From Mucilaginibacter aurantiaciroseus (GTDB lineage Bacteria; Bacteroidota; Bacteroidia; Sphingobacteriales; Sphingobacteriaceae), in contig NZ_JAMXOF010000003.1 in the NCBI RefSeq assembly GCF_024055595.1, positions 310,001 through 374,000 of the forward strand: a DNA stretch of 64,000 nt, written 5' to 3'. The position numbers were made by a program, and so were the translations under genes. The notes below the pieces were generated by a model. The model saw only the letters and a list, made by a program, of their open reading frames with translations, was not told the DNA's origin and ran no database searches. The first letter of the stretch is position 1; each line of letters begins with the position of its first letter. Below are positions 1-9,293 of the stretch, one piece after another.

Positions 1-55
1 TAACCTACGGGCCGAAATAGGAATTGAAATATTAAATTCACCCCGTTATTGCGAT

Positions 56-114
56 GTACGAAGCAATCCCCTACTTACAGAGCGGCTCTGTAAAGCAAAG
101 AGATTGCTTCGTAC
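56..114. repeat. Intergenic inverted repeat, family A copy 1
   Basis: Perfect 13-bp arms (GTACGAAGCAATC at 56-68 and its complement at 102-114) enclose a loop beginning CCCTACTTACAGAG. The copy at 28908 has the same loop start. It lies just upstream of tsaE. It is probably a dispersed hairpin repeat. Its function is unknown. Confidence 0.7.
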
Positions 115-141
115 CCCGCGATGACGTTAGGGGATTAAACT

Positions 142-561
142 ATGGACTTACACATCACATCAACCGCCGAACTACCCCAGGTAGCATCGGATATATTAAA
201 CTTCGCCGGCGATACCCGCATTTTCCTTTTTTACGGAGATATGGGTGCGGGCAAAACCACGCTTATTAAAGCGCTTTGTTTACAATTAGGCGTTTTAGAT
301 GCGGCTACCAGCCCTACGTTTTCTATCGTAAACCAATACGAAGGGCAGGATGGCCCGGTTTATCATTTTGATTTTTACCGGTTAAAAGATCAGAATGAGG
401 CGCTTGATATGGGCTACGAGGAGTATTTTTACTCGGGCAATTACTGTTTTATAGAGTGGCCGGAAAAGATTGCTAATCTTATTCCCGATAGCTATACCGG
501 TGTGCGCATCCATGTTATAGATGCCACCAGCAGGCAAATAAGCGTTGAAAACATTTCATAA
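142..561 (+). CDS. tsaE: tRNA threonylcarbamoyladenosine biosynthesis ATPase TsaE
   Basis: TsaE is the ATPase partner of TsaB and TsaD in making the t6A modification next to the anticodon of ANN-decoding tRNAs. It acts in the cytoplasm. At 139 residues it is a normal size for the family. A Walker A loop (GDMGAGKTT, residues 32-40) is followed by TSPTFSIVNQY and HFDFYRL, and then FIEWPE, all hallmark TsaE segments. The ATG at 142 places the P-loop about 30 residues in, as in homologues. The next gene, alanine dehydrogenase, starts 50 bp downstream in the same direction, so the two may share a transcript. Identification is firm from motif order; activity is inferred. Confidence 0.95.
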   Translation: MDLHITSTAELPQVASDILNFAGDTRIFLFYGDMGAGKTTLIKALCLQLGVLDAATSPTFSIVNQYEGQDGPVYHFDFYRLKDQNEALDMGYEEYFYSGNYCFIEWPEKIANLIPDSYTGVRIHVIDATSRQISVENIS

Positions 562-610
562 GCAATCCTGTTTTTTTCTTATCTTCATCATCCGGAAAAA
601 ATAATGTAAC

Positions 611-1837
611 ATGAGTACAGGGAAATACAGCGGGTTTTCAGATGTTGCCAGGCAGGCAATGATGCAACCCCAGGAATCGATGCTGGAAGTTAAGAGCAAA
701 AAAGACAAACTTTATATTGGCATCCCCAAGGAGGTCTCCTTCCAGGAAAACCGGATCCCGCTTACCCCGCTATCGGTAGCGTTGCTCATCAACAACGGCC
801 ACGAAGTGATGCTGGAAAGCAACGCCGGCCAGGCCGCCAACTTTACCGACAACAATTACAGCGAACAAGGTGCCCAGATTGTTTACGACACCAAAAAAGT
901 TTACGAAGCCGATATCATCATTAAAATAGCCCCGCCTACTATGGAGGAGATAGAAATGATGAAGCCCGGGCAACTGCTTATATCTGCCCTGCAGCTATCA
1001 ACCCTAAAGGCCGATTGCGTGCACGCCCTGATGAAGAAAAAGGTTACCGCATTATGTTTTGAGCATTTAGAGGATGAAGGGGGCTCCTTGACTGTGGTTC
1101 GCGCCATGAGTGAAATTGTGGGTGCAACATCCATACTCATCGCTGCAGAATACCTGAGCAATATTTTTGAAGGTAAAGGCCTAATGCTGGGCGGCATCAC
1201 CGGTGTACCCCCAACAGAAATTGTGATAATTGGCGCAGGTACTGTAGGCGAATACGCAGCGCGTACCGCCATTTCTTTAGGTGCACAGGTTAAGGTTTTT
1301 GATCCGTCTATTTATAAGCTTCGCCGTTTACAAAATAATATTGGCACACGGGTGTTTACATCGGTGGTGCAACCCATTGTATTAGAAAAAGCCATCACCA
1401 CCTGCGATGTTGCGATTGGTGCCATCAGGGCCGATGACGGGCGCAGTCCTCAGATCGTATCTGAAACTACAGTAAGCAAAATGAAACCAAACTCGGTGAT
1501 TATTGATGTGAGTATTGACCAGGGCGGCTGTTTCGAAACATCAGAAGTTACCAACCACACGCACCCGGTTTTTCGCAAGTACGATGTGATTCATTATTGT
1601 GTTCCTAATATTGCTTCTCGTGTGGCACGTACCGCAACATATGCGCTAACCAATATATTTGCACCTATCTTATTAGATATTGGCGAAATGGGCGGGCTAA
1701 AAAATGTGATCTGGCAAAAGGCAGGCATCCGCAAGGCGGTATATATTTACCAAGGGCACCTCACCAGCAAACACATGGGCGAGCGTTTTAATATCCCTTG
1801 TAAAGATCTTGACCTGCTGGTGGTATCAAATCATTAA
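611..1837 (+). CDS. ald: Alanine dehydrogenase
   Basis: Likely catalyses NAD-dependent interconversion of L-alanine with pyruvate and ammonia in the cytoplasm. The N-terminal catalytic half starts with YIGIPKE and the substrate-loop segment ENRIPLTP (about residues 35-54). A Rossmann dinucleotide loop (GAGTVGEYAAR) begins near residue 208, and VIIDVSIDQGGCFET follows near residue 300. Together these are the AlaDh/PNT family signature. The protein has 408 residues, about 35 more than classical Ald; the excess is mainly an N-terminal extension rich in Met and Gln (residues 1-30). It lies 50 bp after tsaE. A transhydrogenase alpha subunit is less likely because no membrane segment follows the Rossmann domain. 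Confidence 0.9.
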   Translation: MSTGKYSGFSDVARQAMMQPQESMLEVKSKKDKLYIGIPKEVSFQENRIPLTPLSVALLINNGHEVMLESNAGQAANFTDNNYSEQGAQIVYDTKKVYEADIIIKIAPPTMEEIEMMKPGQLLISALQLSTLKADCVHALMKKKVTALCFEHLEDEGGSLTVVRAMSEIVGATSILIAAEYLSNIFEGKGLMLGGITGVPPTEIVIIGAGTVGEYAARTAISLGAQVKVFDPSIYKLRRLQNNIGTRVFTSVVQPIVLEKAITTCDVAIGAIRADDGRSPQIVSETTVSKMKPNSVIIDVSIDQGGCFETSEVTNHTHPVFRKYDVIHYCVPNIASRVARTATYALTNIFAPILLDIGEMGGLKNVIWQKAGIRKAVYIYQGHLTSKHMGERFNIPCKDLDLLVVSNH

Positions 1838-1844
1838 GGGAATC

Positions 1845-1914
1845 AGGATAATAAGAGTCAAAAGACAAGCCAAAAAAGGATATTGCTCGTTTCTTGACTC
1901 CTGATTTCTTGCCT
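1845..1914. repeat. Intergenic inverted repeat, family D copy 1
   Basis: Imperfect inverted repeat between convergent genes: AGTCAAAAGACAAG-like sequence on the left and TTCTTGACTCCTGATTTC on the right. Related sequences recur at about 21.85 kb and 25.65 kb. It may double as a bidirectional terminator here. Confidence 0.5.
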
Positions 1915-1918
1915 CTAT

Positions 1919-2530
1919 TTAGTAGTTGGTAAACGGCCTTACGGCTTCCGGATGGTTAATCTCCGGCTGATATTTTTCAGGGATTTCATTCGTGTGGTGT
2001 TTTTCGCCATAGTAATCAATAGCAAGTTCTCTCTTCCCGTTATCTTTTATGGTTATTTTAAAAAGCATATCGTAATCTTCCTCATCCAATGATGAAGGAA
2101 AAGGTACATCGGCACCAAAAGCTTCTAAAAGTTTCATTACCGTGTTAGAATGTCCAATAACTAAAACATTTTCGCCCCTAAAATTTTTGATGATGGCTTT
2201 GGCAAATACATTTAAGGCGGTATCTACATAAACGCGCGGCAATATTTTGGCTTTATAAGCCAGCGGTCGGGCGGTTAAGCCAGTTCGTTTATACTTGGTT
2301 ACGTATATGGCTTTAATGTGTTCACCCTTTAATTCCTTAGCTAAAGCTTCGGCGCGTTTGGTGCCTGCCGCGCTTAAAGGAGGGTCTTCATCTTGCTTAA
2401 TATGGGTCACTTCTTCGGCATGGCGAACGATCCAAATAGTGGTTTTTTGCGCCGAGGCACTAAAAGTGCTTAGCAACAAATAAATAAACAATACCCTTAA
2501 AAATTTAGCCGGCATCATTACAATTTTCAT
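1919..2530 (-). CDS. Exported histidine phosphatase family protein
   Basis: A 203-residue phosphoglycerate-mutase-like (histidine phosphatase) protein. The catalytic motif is VRHAEE (His about residue 37). A second family motif, VIGHSNT, follows near residue 123 and supplies the second catalytic His. The first 27 residues form a signal peptide ending ASAQ, so it should act in the periplasm, where such enzymes remove phosphate from small molecules. The substrate cannot be read from sequence. The gene is divergent from the YihY gene, and a TATATTTG box lies upstream at 2569-2576. An internal Met at residue 5 or 6 is an alternative start. Family assignment is confident; substrate unknown. Confidence 0.85.
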   Translation of the reverse strand: MKIVMMPAKFLRVLFIYLLLSTFSASAQKTTIWIVRHAEEVTHIKQDEDPPLSAAGTKRAEALAKELKGEHIKAIYVTKYKRTGLTARPLAYKAKILPRVYVDTALNVFAKAIIKNFRGENVLVIGHSNTVMKLLEAFGADVPFPSSLDEEDYDMLFKITIKDNGKRELAIDYYGEKHHTNEIPEKYQPEINHPEAVRPFTNY

Positions 2531-2568
2531 AAAATGGTGTTATATGTTTTTATAATACAAGGCGCTAA

Positions 2569-2576
2569 CAAATATA
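2569..2576 (-). promoter_or_regulatory. Putative -7 box for the histidine phosphatase gene
   Basis: TATATTTG on the minus strand matches the Bacteroidota primary-sigma -7 consensus TAnnTTTG and lies about 39 bp upstream of the start codon. I do not see a convincing -33 TTG at the usual spacing. Confidence 0.45.
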
Positions 2577-2589
2577 TTCGATTTTTGAT

Positions 2590-3621
2590 ATGAAATTTTT
2601 CAGTAAAGAGTATTTAAAACAACTGTGGAAAGTATTAATGGCCACCTTCAGTGGTTTTTCTGACGATAATGGTTTAAAACTAAGTGCGTCATTAGCATAT
2701 TATACCGTTTTTTCATTAGCGCCTTTGTTGTTATTAATACTTGCCCTTGCCGGGATATTTTTAAAAGACGGCAGTTATCGCCAGGATTTTTACGACCAAA
2801 TCCAGCATTATATTGGTAAACAAGGTACGTTGCAAATCCAAAGCACTATAAAATCGCAGGATATTACCGGCAAAAGCGGGATTGGTTTAGCCATAAGCAT
2901 CGCTACATTGTTATTAGGTGCCAGCAGTATTTTTATCGAAATACAAGACTCTCTTAACACCATATGGCGCGTTAAAGCCAAACCTAAAAGGGGGTGGGTT
3001 CAAATGCTCAAAAACAGGTTCCTTTCTTTTTCGCTGATCGTTAGCCTTGGCTTTTTATTATTGGCTTCTTTACTGGTGAACATCATTATAAGTGCCGTTA
3101 GTGATAAGATAGTTACATTCTTACCTAAACTATTGGGCAAAGAAATTGCCGGGGTTGTTGGTGAAACATTTTTATTTACAGTTAATTTTGGTATCACGCT
3201 CTTGGTTATTTCTGTTCTTTTCGGGGTTATATTTAAAGTGCTTCCGGATGTTAAGATTAAGTGGAAAGATGTACGTTCGGGAGCAATATTTACGGCCATT
3301 CTTTTCATCATTGGCCAATATATTATTAGTTTATATATACAATATACAGCGCAGGGGTCGGTATATGGTACCGCCGGGGCGCTTATCGTGATCCTTGTGT
3401 GGATCTATTACACCGCCGCTATATTATATATCGGTGCCGAATTTACCCAGGTTTACGCTGAAGCGCAGGGTAGCCGTATTGAACCTGCGGCATATGCTGT
3501 TGTTGTACAACAAACCGAGGTGGAAAGAAAGCTCACTACGCTGCCACTGCAAAACCCAGAACTGCGCGGAGCCCTAAAATGCGACGACGACAAAGACGGG
3601 AAAAAGCCGGAGGGCTGTTAG
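2590..3621 (+). CDS. YihY/BrkB family inner-membrane protein
   Basis: A 343-residue polytopic membrane protein of the YihY/virulence factor BrkB family (once misnamed RNase BN). The family's N-terminal signature is visible at about residues 28-55 (LKLSASLAYYTVFSLAPLLL), followed by NTIWRVK near residue 125. About six hydrophobic segments are spread over residues 30-290, and the C-terminus is charged and cytoplasmic (DDDKDGKKPEGC). The molecular role of the family is not settled; envelope integrity and transport have been suggested. It stands alone between a divergent phosphatase and a downstream protease gene. Family call is firm; function open. Confidence 0.85.
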   Translation: MKFFSKEYLKQLWKVLMATFSGFSDDNGLKLSASLAYYTVFSLAPLLLLILALAGIFLKDGSYRQDFYDQIQHYIGKQGTLQIQSTIKSQDITGKSGIGLAISIATLLLGASSIFIEIQDSLNTIWRVKAKPKRGWVQMLKNRFLSFSLIVSLGFLLLASLLVNIIISAVSDKIVTFLPKLLGKEIAGVVGETFLFTVNFGITLLVISVLFGVIFKVLPDVKIKWKDVRSGAIFTAILFIIGQYIISLYIQYTAQGSVYGTAGALIVILVWIYYTAAILYIGAEFTQVYAEAQGSRIEPAAYAVVVQQTEVERKLTTLPLQNPELRGALKCDDDKDGKKPEGC

Positions 3622-3699
3622 TGCAGGTGACTGGGGGGCTAAACTATTGTGTTATTTTTTATAAAATAAACTGTAGATTTAGCTTCCAATCCAAACCAG

Positions 3700-4938
3700 G
3701 TGTCAGCCGGCCTATACAAATACTCAACGTTTAAACAGGTATGGCTCTTCGTCATATTAAATTGCCTTTTCCTATCGGCAAATGCCCAATCATTTGATGT
3801 CGACAGCACCCACAAGTATGTAGACATACCCTTTAAGCTTGTCCGTAACATGATGATCGTCAAGATCAAAATAAACAACAAGGGCCCCTTCAATTTTGTT
3901 TTGGATACAGGTGTTGGGTTGATGATCATTACCGAGCCTAAGCTGGTTGATTCTATCGGTCTCGCATCAAAACGCACCATTAAATTAGCCGGGCTTGGCG
4001 AGGGCGATGCTTTTGAAGCATATGTTACCCCGGCATTAAATGTTGGCATCCCCGGGTTGGTAAGTGATAATGTTTCTGCAGCTATTTTAAAAACAGATTA
4101 CTTTAACCTCTCCGGTTATGTTGGCATGCCCATTCATGGCTTGTTGGGGTACGAGTTTTTTAACTCGCTGGCGGTAAAAATAAATTTTACCGATACAACC
4201 ATGAATGTTTGCCGCCCTAAAGACCTTAAGCCATTTAAAAAAAGCCAGAAGATCCCTATTAGTATAGAGGATAAAAAGCCTTACATGCAAACTAATGTTA
4301 GTTTCCCGGATGGTACAAAAGCGGTAAACAAATTTGTGATAGACCTTGGCGCAGGGCACCCCCTCTCTATCGAGAATATGGTGCAGAAGCATGGTTTGCC
4401 AAAAAAGGCTATTCAGGCAAATTTAGGTGTCGGGCTTAATGGACCAATAACAGGTTACCTAAGCCGCGTTAAAGAGATTGATATGGCCGGGTATAAAATC
4501 AAAAATATCATTACATCTTTCCCCGATAAGGATTATGTGCAGCGCACGGCAAGTGTACCACGTGACGGTAACCTTGGCATTGGGATCCTCAAAAGGTTTA
4601 ACCTGGCTTTTGATTATACAAACGGATTGCTTTTTATTAAATCGAACGAAAAATTCAATGTGCCGTTTGAGCATGACATGAGTGGGATAGAGTATTTTAT
4701 GGCCGGTGAAAATTATTTGCACCTGATTGTTGGCCGTATTGCACCCGGCTCGCCGGCTGATGAAATTGGCCTGATAAAGGATGATGAAATTACCTCCATT
4801 AATTTTAAACCGATATCAAAAATGACTGCGGAGGAGATAGACGGATACTTTAAAACTACCGAGCGGAGCCTGCTGCTGGAGATCTATCATGATAAAAAAT
4901 ACGACCGCGTTATCATCAATTTACGCCGGCGCATATAA
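3700..4938 (+). CDS. Retropepsin-like aspartyl protease with C-terminal PDZ domain
   Basis: A 412-residue exported protein. A signal peptide occupies about residues 10-30 (ending ANAQ). Two aspartyl-protease half-sites follow: FVLDTG (Asp69) and FVIDLGAG (Asp215, Leu in place of the usual Thr/Ser). The C-terminal third carries a PDZ-type segment (IAPGSPADEIGLIKDDEI, about residue 347). Bacteroidota encode many such two-lobed proteins plus PDZ, presumed periplasmic. The start is GTG, because an in-frame stop lies 33 bp upstream and no other start codon intervenes. The DLG instead of DTG in the second site may weaken catalysis. The metalloprotease gene follows 79 bp downstream on the same strand. 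Confidence 0.8.
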   Translation: MSAGLYKYSTFKQVWLFVILNCLFLSANAQSFDVDSTHKYVDIPFKLVRNMMIVKIKINNKGPFNFVLDTGVGLMIITEPKLVDSIGLASKRTIKLAGLGEGDAFEAYVTPALNVGIPGLVSDNVSAAILKTDYFNLSGYVGMPIHGLLGYEFFNSLAVKINFTDTTMNVCRPKDLKPFKKSQKIPISIEDKKPYMQTNVSFPDGTKAVNKFVIDLGAGHPLSIENMVQKHGLPKKAIQANLGVGLNGPITGYLSRVKEIDMAGYKIKNIITSFPDKDYVQRTASVPRDGNLGIGILKRFNLAFDYTNGLLFIKSNEKFNVPFEHDMSGIEYFMAGENYLHLIVGRIAPGSPADEIGLIKDDEITSINFKPISKMTAEEIDGYFKTTERSLLLEIYHDKKYDRVIINLRRRI

Positions 4939-5017
4939 TTTGCATGTAACTAATATGTTGCGATAGGTTTCTAAAAAAATTATTCCATATTTTTAGCCTT
5001 TACTAATTAACTTAACG

Positions 5018-7627
5018 ATGAATACACCTTTACGGGTAAATACTTACCTGGGCATTGCATTTTTTGCTATGGCAACAATTGCAAGTTCATGCGCCACTAA
5101 AAAAGCGGCAGACAGTACGGTTACGCTTAAAACCACAACTACCCCGGGGGGCTCTACCGCCACCGCAACAATTGGCGCCGCAAAAAAAGAAAGCATCAAA
5201 AAATTCAGCGATCTTATTGGAAAAGCGAAAGCCGATAGCGGCCTTTTCAATACTTATAAGGTGGATGGTAAATATTACTTTGAAATTCCTGATAGCCTGT
5301 TGAGCCGCGAAATGCTGGTAGTTACCCGTTTTGTAAAAACGCCAACCGGCTTAAAATCTTTTGGCCAGCAGTATGGCGGTGAAGAGGTTAACAACCAGGT
5401 TTGGAAATGGGAGCGCCACGATAAGCAAGTTTTTATACGCGTACCAAGCTATTCGGTAAGGGCCGATAGCACCAGCGATATGTACCAATCGGTAAAAAAC
5501 TCGAACCTTGATGCCGTGCTTGCCGCTTTTGATATTAAAGCATACAATAAAGATACTACAGGGGTATTGGTTGATGTAACCGACCTTTACAATGGTGATG
5601 TTGCGGCAATAGGCTTGCCCGAAAACATCAAAAAAATGTACAAGATAAGCGCGCTGGATAATACCCGCTCGTATATTGATACCATGAGGAGTTTCCCGAT
5701 CAATATCGAGACACGCACTCTTAAAACTTATCGCGCTACAGAGTCGCCAACGGATAATACCAATGCTGCGGTAACATTTGAATTAAATACCTCGATGTTG
5801 CTGTTACCAAAAACGCCAATGAAAGCGCGTGTAATGGATGCCCGTGTTGGCTTTTTTGGCCAGCAACAAACAGATTATGGTACCGATGCCCAAAAAGCTG
5901 ATGCAACCGCTTACATTCACCGCTGGAAACTTGAACCTAAAGACGAAGCTGCCTACGCCCGTGGCGAACTGGTTGAACCCAAAAAACAAATTGTTTACTA
6001 TATAGACCCTGCTACGCCTAAAAAATGGGTGCCATACCTTATTGCCGGCGTTAACGACTGGAACAAGGCTTTTGAAGCCGCTGGTTTTAAAAACGCTATT
6101 GTTGGTAAAGAAGCCCCAACTAAAAAGCAAGACCCTGAATTTAGCACCGAGGATGCGCGTTACAGCGTGTTACGTTACTTTGCCTCAGATGTTCAAAATG
6201 CATACGGCCCGCACATCTCTGACCCTCGCAGTGGCGAGATCCTGGAGAGCCACGTTGGCTGGTACCATAACGTAATGAGCTTATTGCGCAACTGGTTCTT
6301 CATTCAAACGGCGGCGGTTAACCCTAACGTGCGTACGGCTAAATTTACCGACGCGCAAATGGGCGAGTTGATCCGTTTTGTGTCATCGCATGAGATTGGC
6401 CACACCTTAGGCCTGCCACACAACTTTGGCTCGAGCTATGCTTACCCGGTTGATTCGTTACGTTCAAAATCATTTACGGATAAACACGGTACTGCACCAT
6501 CCATTATGGATTATGCCCGCTTTAATTACATAGCACAGCCCGGCGATGGCGTTACCCACCTTTACCCTCAAATTGGCGAGTACGATCTATGGTCGGTTAA
6601 ATGGGGATATAGCTTCTTCCCCGGAAAGAAAACCGCAGCGCAGGAAAAAGAAATGTTAGATGTTTGGACTAAAGAAAAAGCCGGTAACCCGCTTTATTAC
6701 TTTGGCCGACAAGGAACCTCTATCGACCCGCGTTTACAAAACGAAGATTTGGGTGACAACGCCATGAAGGCAAGCACCTACGGTATTGCCAACTTAAAAA
6801 GGATCCTTCCTAATATCGAAAAATGGACGTACCAAAAAGGCGAGGACTATGATGATCTGGTAACTTTATACAATGAGGTTATTGGCCAGTATAACCGCTA
6901 CATAGGCCATGTTACTACGAATATTGGTGGCATGAACGAAAACTATAAAACATACGATCAAAAAGGTGCCGTTTACGGCTTTGTAAACAAAGGCCTGCAG
7001 CACGATGCGGTTATGTTTTTAAACCAACAGGTGTTTACTACACCAAGATGGTTAATTAACAATGCCGAATTAGCTAAATTTGATAATGGCGTTGTTATTG
7101 GCCGCATCAAATCACTACAGGTAAACGCGGTTGCCAATGTTGTTAACCCATCGCGCATGGCGCGGATGTTTGACAACCAATCAAAAAATGGTGCTACAGC
7201 TTATACAGTTGCCGATATGTTTAATGACCTGCATACAGGAATATTTGCTAAAGGAACGCCTGATGAGTTTAAACGCAACCTGCAACGCGGCTATGTAGAT
7301 CGTTTAAAAACACTGTTGAACGATGATGCAAGCGCAAGCTTACCGATTGCTACATCAGCACAACTTGCAAGCTTTGGATTAACACCTATCAACATTGCAC
7401 TGTCAGACATTAGGCCGATGGTGCGTGTAGAACTTGCCAAAATTAGCGCAAGCCTGCCTAAAGGCGGGGATGCGTTAACCACGGCACATTATGCCGATTT
7501 GCGTTTACGTATTAAAGAAGCCTTAAATCCAACCCGCCCAATTGTTAATGTTAGCGGTGGCGTACCGGGCCGTTTAACAGACGAGGTTTCCCCTGCTGAC
7601 GATAGCTGCTGGCCGGCAACAAAATAA
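5018..7627 (+). CDS. Large zinc-dependent metalloprotease, lipoprotein (DUF5117/DUF4953 type)
   Basis: An 869-residue secreted zinc metalloprotease. Catalytic motif HEIGHTLGLPH (HExxHxxGxxH type) begins at residue 458, followed by SIMDYARFNY, which resembles a Met-turn. The N-terminus has a lipoprotein signal with lipobox IASSC (Cys about residue 25), so it is probably membrane anchored. The conserved N-terminal block (DSLLSREMLVVTRF) and C-terminal helical region match the DUF5117 plus DUF4953 arrangement of Bacteroidota proteases. Substrate is unknown. It ends 20 bp before a strong hairpin terminator. A 79-bp gap separates it from the aspartyl protease gene, so co-transcription is possible. 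Confidence 0.87.
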   Translation: MNTPLRVNTYLGIAFFAMATIASSCATKKAADSTVTLKTTTTPGGSTATATIGAAKKESIKKFSDLIGKAKADSGLFNTYKVDGKYYFEIPDSLLSREMLVVTRFVKTPTGLKSFGQQYGGEEVNNQVWKWERHDKQVFIRVPSYSVRADSTSDMYQSVKNSNLDAVLAAFDIKAYNKDTTGVLVDVTDLYNGDVAAIGLPENIKKMYKISALDNTRSYIDTMRSFPINIETRTLKTYRATESPTDNTNAAVTFELNTSMLLLPKTPMKARVMDARVGFFGQQQTDYGTDAQKADATAYIHRWKLEPKDEAAYARGELVEPKKQIVYYIDPATPKKWVPYLIAGVNDWNKAFEAAGFKNAIVGKEAPTKKQDPEFSTEDARYSVLRYFASDVQNAYGPHISDPRSGEILESHVGWYHNVMSLLRNWFFIQTAAVNPNVRTAKFTDAQMGELIRFVSSHEIGHTLGLPHNFGSSYAYPVDSLRSKSFTDKHGTAPSIMDYARFNYIAQPGDGVTHLYPQIGEYDLWSVKWGYSFFPGKKTAAQEKEMLDVWTKEKAGNPLYYFGRQGTSIDPRLQNEDLGDNAMKASTYGIANLKRILPNIEKWTYQKGEDYDDLVTLYNEVIGQYNRYIGHVTTNIGGMNENYKTYDQKGAVYGFVNKGLQHDAVMFLNQQVFTTPRWLINNAELAKFDNGVVIGRIKSLQVNAVANVVNPSRMARMFDNQSKNGATAYTVADMFNDLHTGIFAKGTPDEFKRNLQRGYVDRLKTLLNDDASASLPIATSAQLASFGLTPINIALSDIRPMVRVELAKISASLPKGGDALTTAHYADLRLRIKEALNPTRPIVNVSGGVPGRLTDEVSPADDSCWPATK

Positions 7628-7646
7628 AATCTGCTTAAAAAATCAC

Positions 7647-7679
7647 AAGCCTCCCGATGCAAATTGGGAGGCTTTTTTA
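7647..7679 (+). terminator. Rho-independent terminator after the metalloprotease gene
   Basis: Nine-bp stem AAGCCTCCC / GGGAGGCTT (7647-7655 and 7666-7674) followed by a run of T. It faces the plus-strand gene ending at 7627, and may also serve the convergent small gene at 7710. Confidence 0.85.
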
Positions 7680-7709
7680 TTGCCTCATTTTTAGAGAATA
7701 AATTAAATA

Positions 7710-7982
7710 TTATTTAAGCTGACTTATGTTTTCAAAAAAAGCGGTTTGCAGGTCAAGCAAAGTTTTAACGCTTACCTTTTCACCATAGGTATCAAAGCAA
7801 AGGAATTTTGCTTTTGCATGGTCATTATCTTTCCACTTTTCAAAAAAGTTGAAAGTTTCAAAGAAATAATGGTTGGTGGTTATCTTGCTTTTTTCACTTG
7901 TTTGCGATGTATTTAGCCTGAAACCAAACGCATCTATCCATTTGTGCACTTTATTGTGCAGGGTACCGTTAAAATTATTCAT
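7710..7982 (-). CDS. Hypothetical protein, 90 residues
   Basis: I do not recognise this protein. It is rich in aromatic residues and Lys (for example YFFETFNFFEKW) and has no signal peptide or membrane segment, so it is probably cytoplasmic. It starts with ATG and fills the gap between a terminator and the upstream region of the collagen-like gene. The codon content looks coding and no alternative long frame competes. It could be a small orphan protein; the evidence is only the open frame and its placement. Confidence 0.5.
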   Translation of the reverse strand: MNNFNGTLHNKVHKWIDAFGFRLNTSQTSEKSKITTNHYFFETFNFFEKWKDNDHAKAKFLCFDTYGEKVSVKTLLDLQTAFFENISQLK

Positions 7983-8186
7983 AGGTTAAATATTTTTAAT
8001 GTTTAACGAAAATATCATGCCAAAAGCTACACTTTAAACGAAATACTTGTTAACAAACGTTGAGTGTTGATGTGGATATCTATACGTATAATCAGGCGCA
8101 TTTTAAAGATATTTTATTCCACATTAATAAATTTTGAAACCAAATGTTAATAACTCCGTACAACACCCTACACTCACAAAAAAAAT

Positions 8187-9059
8187 ATGAAAAGAAACAG
8201 ACTTTTATTAGCAACTATAGCACTTAGCCTATTAACAGTAGGTGCGTGTAAAAAATCTACAACTCCGGGCCCTCCGGGTGTAAAGGGCGAAAGCGGAGCA
8301 ACTGGTGCTACAGGTGCTACCGGAGTTGGAGGGCCACAAGGCGCTACGGGCGCAACCGGCGCTACAGGAGCAACGGGTGCAACCGGCGCTACAGGTACAG
8401 CGGGCCCAGCAGGGCCACAAGGCCCGGCAGGCCCGGCAGGAGGACCAGTTGGCCCAACAGGTGCAACTGGTGCTACCGGCCCTCAAGGGCCTCAGGGAGG
8501 AACGGGAGCCATAGGTGCCACAGGCCCTGCAGGTACAAATGGAGCTAATGGTACCAACGGTGCAACAGGTGCTATTGGCCAAGCAGGTGCTGTCGGTCAA
8601 ACAGGCGCTACAGGTGCTACAGGTGCACAAGGCCCCGCAGGCGCAACGGGACAAACCGGTGCAGCCGGCCAAAACGGCCAAAACGGACAGGACGGCAATG
8701 CTAACGTGCAAAGCTTTTTATTACCAAGCCGCTCGGTAACATTAACAGGTTTAACGAGGTTAAATGTACCTGCAATTACACAAAGTGTAGTTAACCAGGG
8801 TTTGGTTTTGGTATACTTTAGGGTTACCGGATCTGGAACCGGTTATTACGCGCTGCCATACAGCGAAAACGACCGCAATTTAAGCGTATCTAACTACGGT
8901 GTTGGTTATGTAGATGTTAAAGCAAACTTTACAGCAACCGGTTTAGACTTTAGGGTTGTGGTTATAGCAGGCACATCATTAACAACATTATCATTAACAC
9001 ACCCGGGCCTAAACGTGAGAAATTTTAACCAGGTAGCTTCTATCTTTAGGCTGCAATAG
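8187..9059 (+). CDS. Collagen-like (Gly-X-Y) repeat lipoprotein
   Basis: A 290-residue surface protein. A lipoprotein signal ends at Cys21 (LLTVGAC). From about residue 28 to 172 the sequence is nearly pure Gly-X-Y triplets, mostly GAT, GPQ, GPA and GQN, which should form a collagen-like triple helix. A non-repetitive C-terminal domain of about 115 residues, beta-rich by composition, follows and may trimerise or bind. Repeats are also visible in DNA as near-identical 9-bp units, so length variation between strains is likely. Bacterial collagen-like proteins are usually surface stalks or adhesins; the role here is inference. A terminator follows at 9112. The upstream 200 bp hold nothing I can name. 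Confidence 0.88.
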   Translation: MKRNRLLLATIALSLLTVGACKKSTTPGPPGVKGESGATGATGATGVGGPQGATGATGATGATGATGATGTAGPAGPQGPAGPAGGPVGPTGATGATGPQGPQGGTGAIGATGPAGTNGANGTNGATGAIGQAGAVGQTGATGATGAQGPAGATGQTGAAGQNGQNGQDGNANVQSFLLPSRSVTLTGLTRLNVPAITQSVVNQGLVLVYFRVTGSGTGYYALPYSENDRNLSVSNYGVGYVDVKANFTATGLDFRVVVIAGTSLTTLSLTHPGLNVRNFNQVASIFRLQ

Positions 9060-9111
9060 CCACAAAATATTTGCGTATAAATTTATACGACACATTTAAA
9101 ATTTTTTTACA

Positions 9112-9141
9112 AAGCCCTCCCGACAACTGTTGGGAGGGCTT
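9112..9141 (+). terminator. Rho-independent terminator after the collagen-like gene
   Basis: Ten-bp stem AAGCCCTCCC / GGGAGGGCTT followed by TATATATTTTT. It directly follows the collagen-like gene and precedes the outer-membrane protein gene, separating the two units. Confidence 0.8.
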
Positions 9142-9293
9142 ATATATTTTTGTACTGTAACAATCCTATTGTTAGCATATTAAAATATGTAACAATGCTA
9201 TGATTATTAAATATATAAACCGAATAAAGTGAACATTTGCGTATTAAATGTGTCTATACGATACTGTAACAGCCCCTTACGTATAAAAAGATT

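Noticed and set aside
54..269. Frame starting inside the family A hairpin and running into tsaE
   Set aside because: It overlaps tsaE in another frame and its first part is repeat DNA.
901..1272. 123-residue minus-strand frame inside alanine dehydrogenase
   Set aside because: Shadow of a strongly supported gene, with no recognisable motifs.
8232..8711. Long minus-strand open frame rich in Cys over the collagen-like gene
   Set aside because: It is the antisense of Gly-X-Y codons; repetitive sequence keeps the frame open. The plus strand has a signal peptide and a clear repeat protein.
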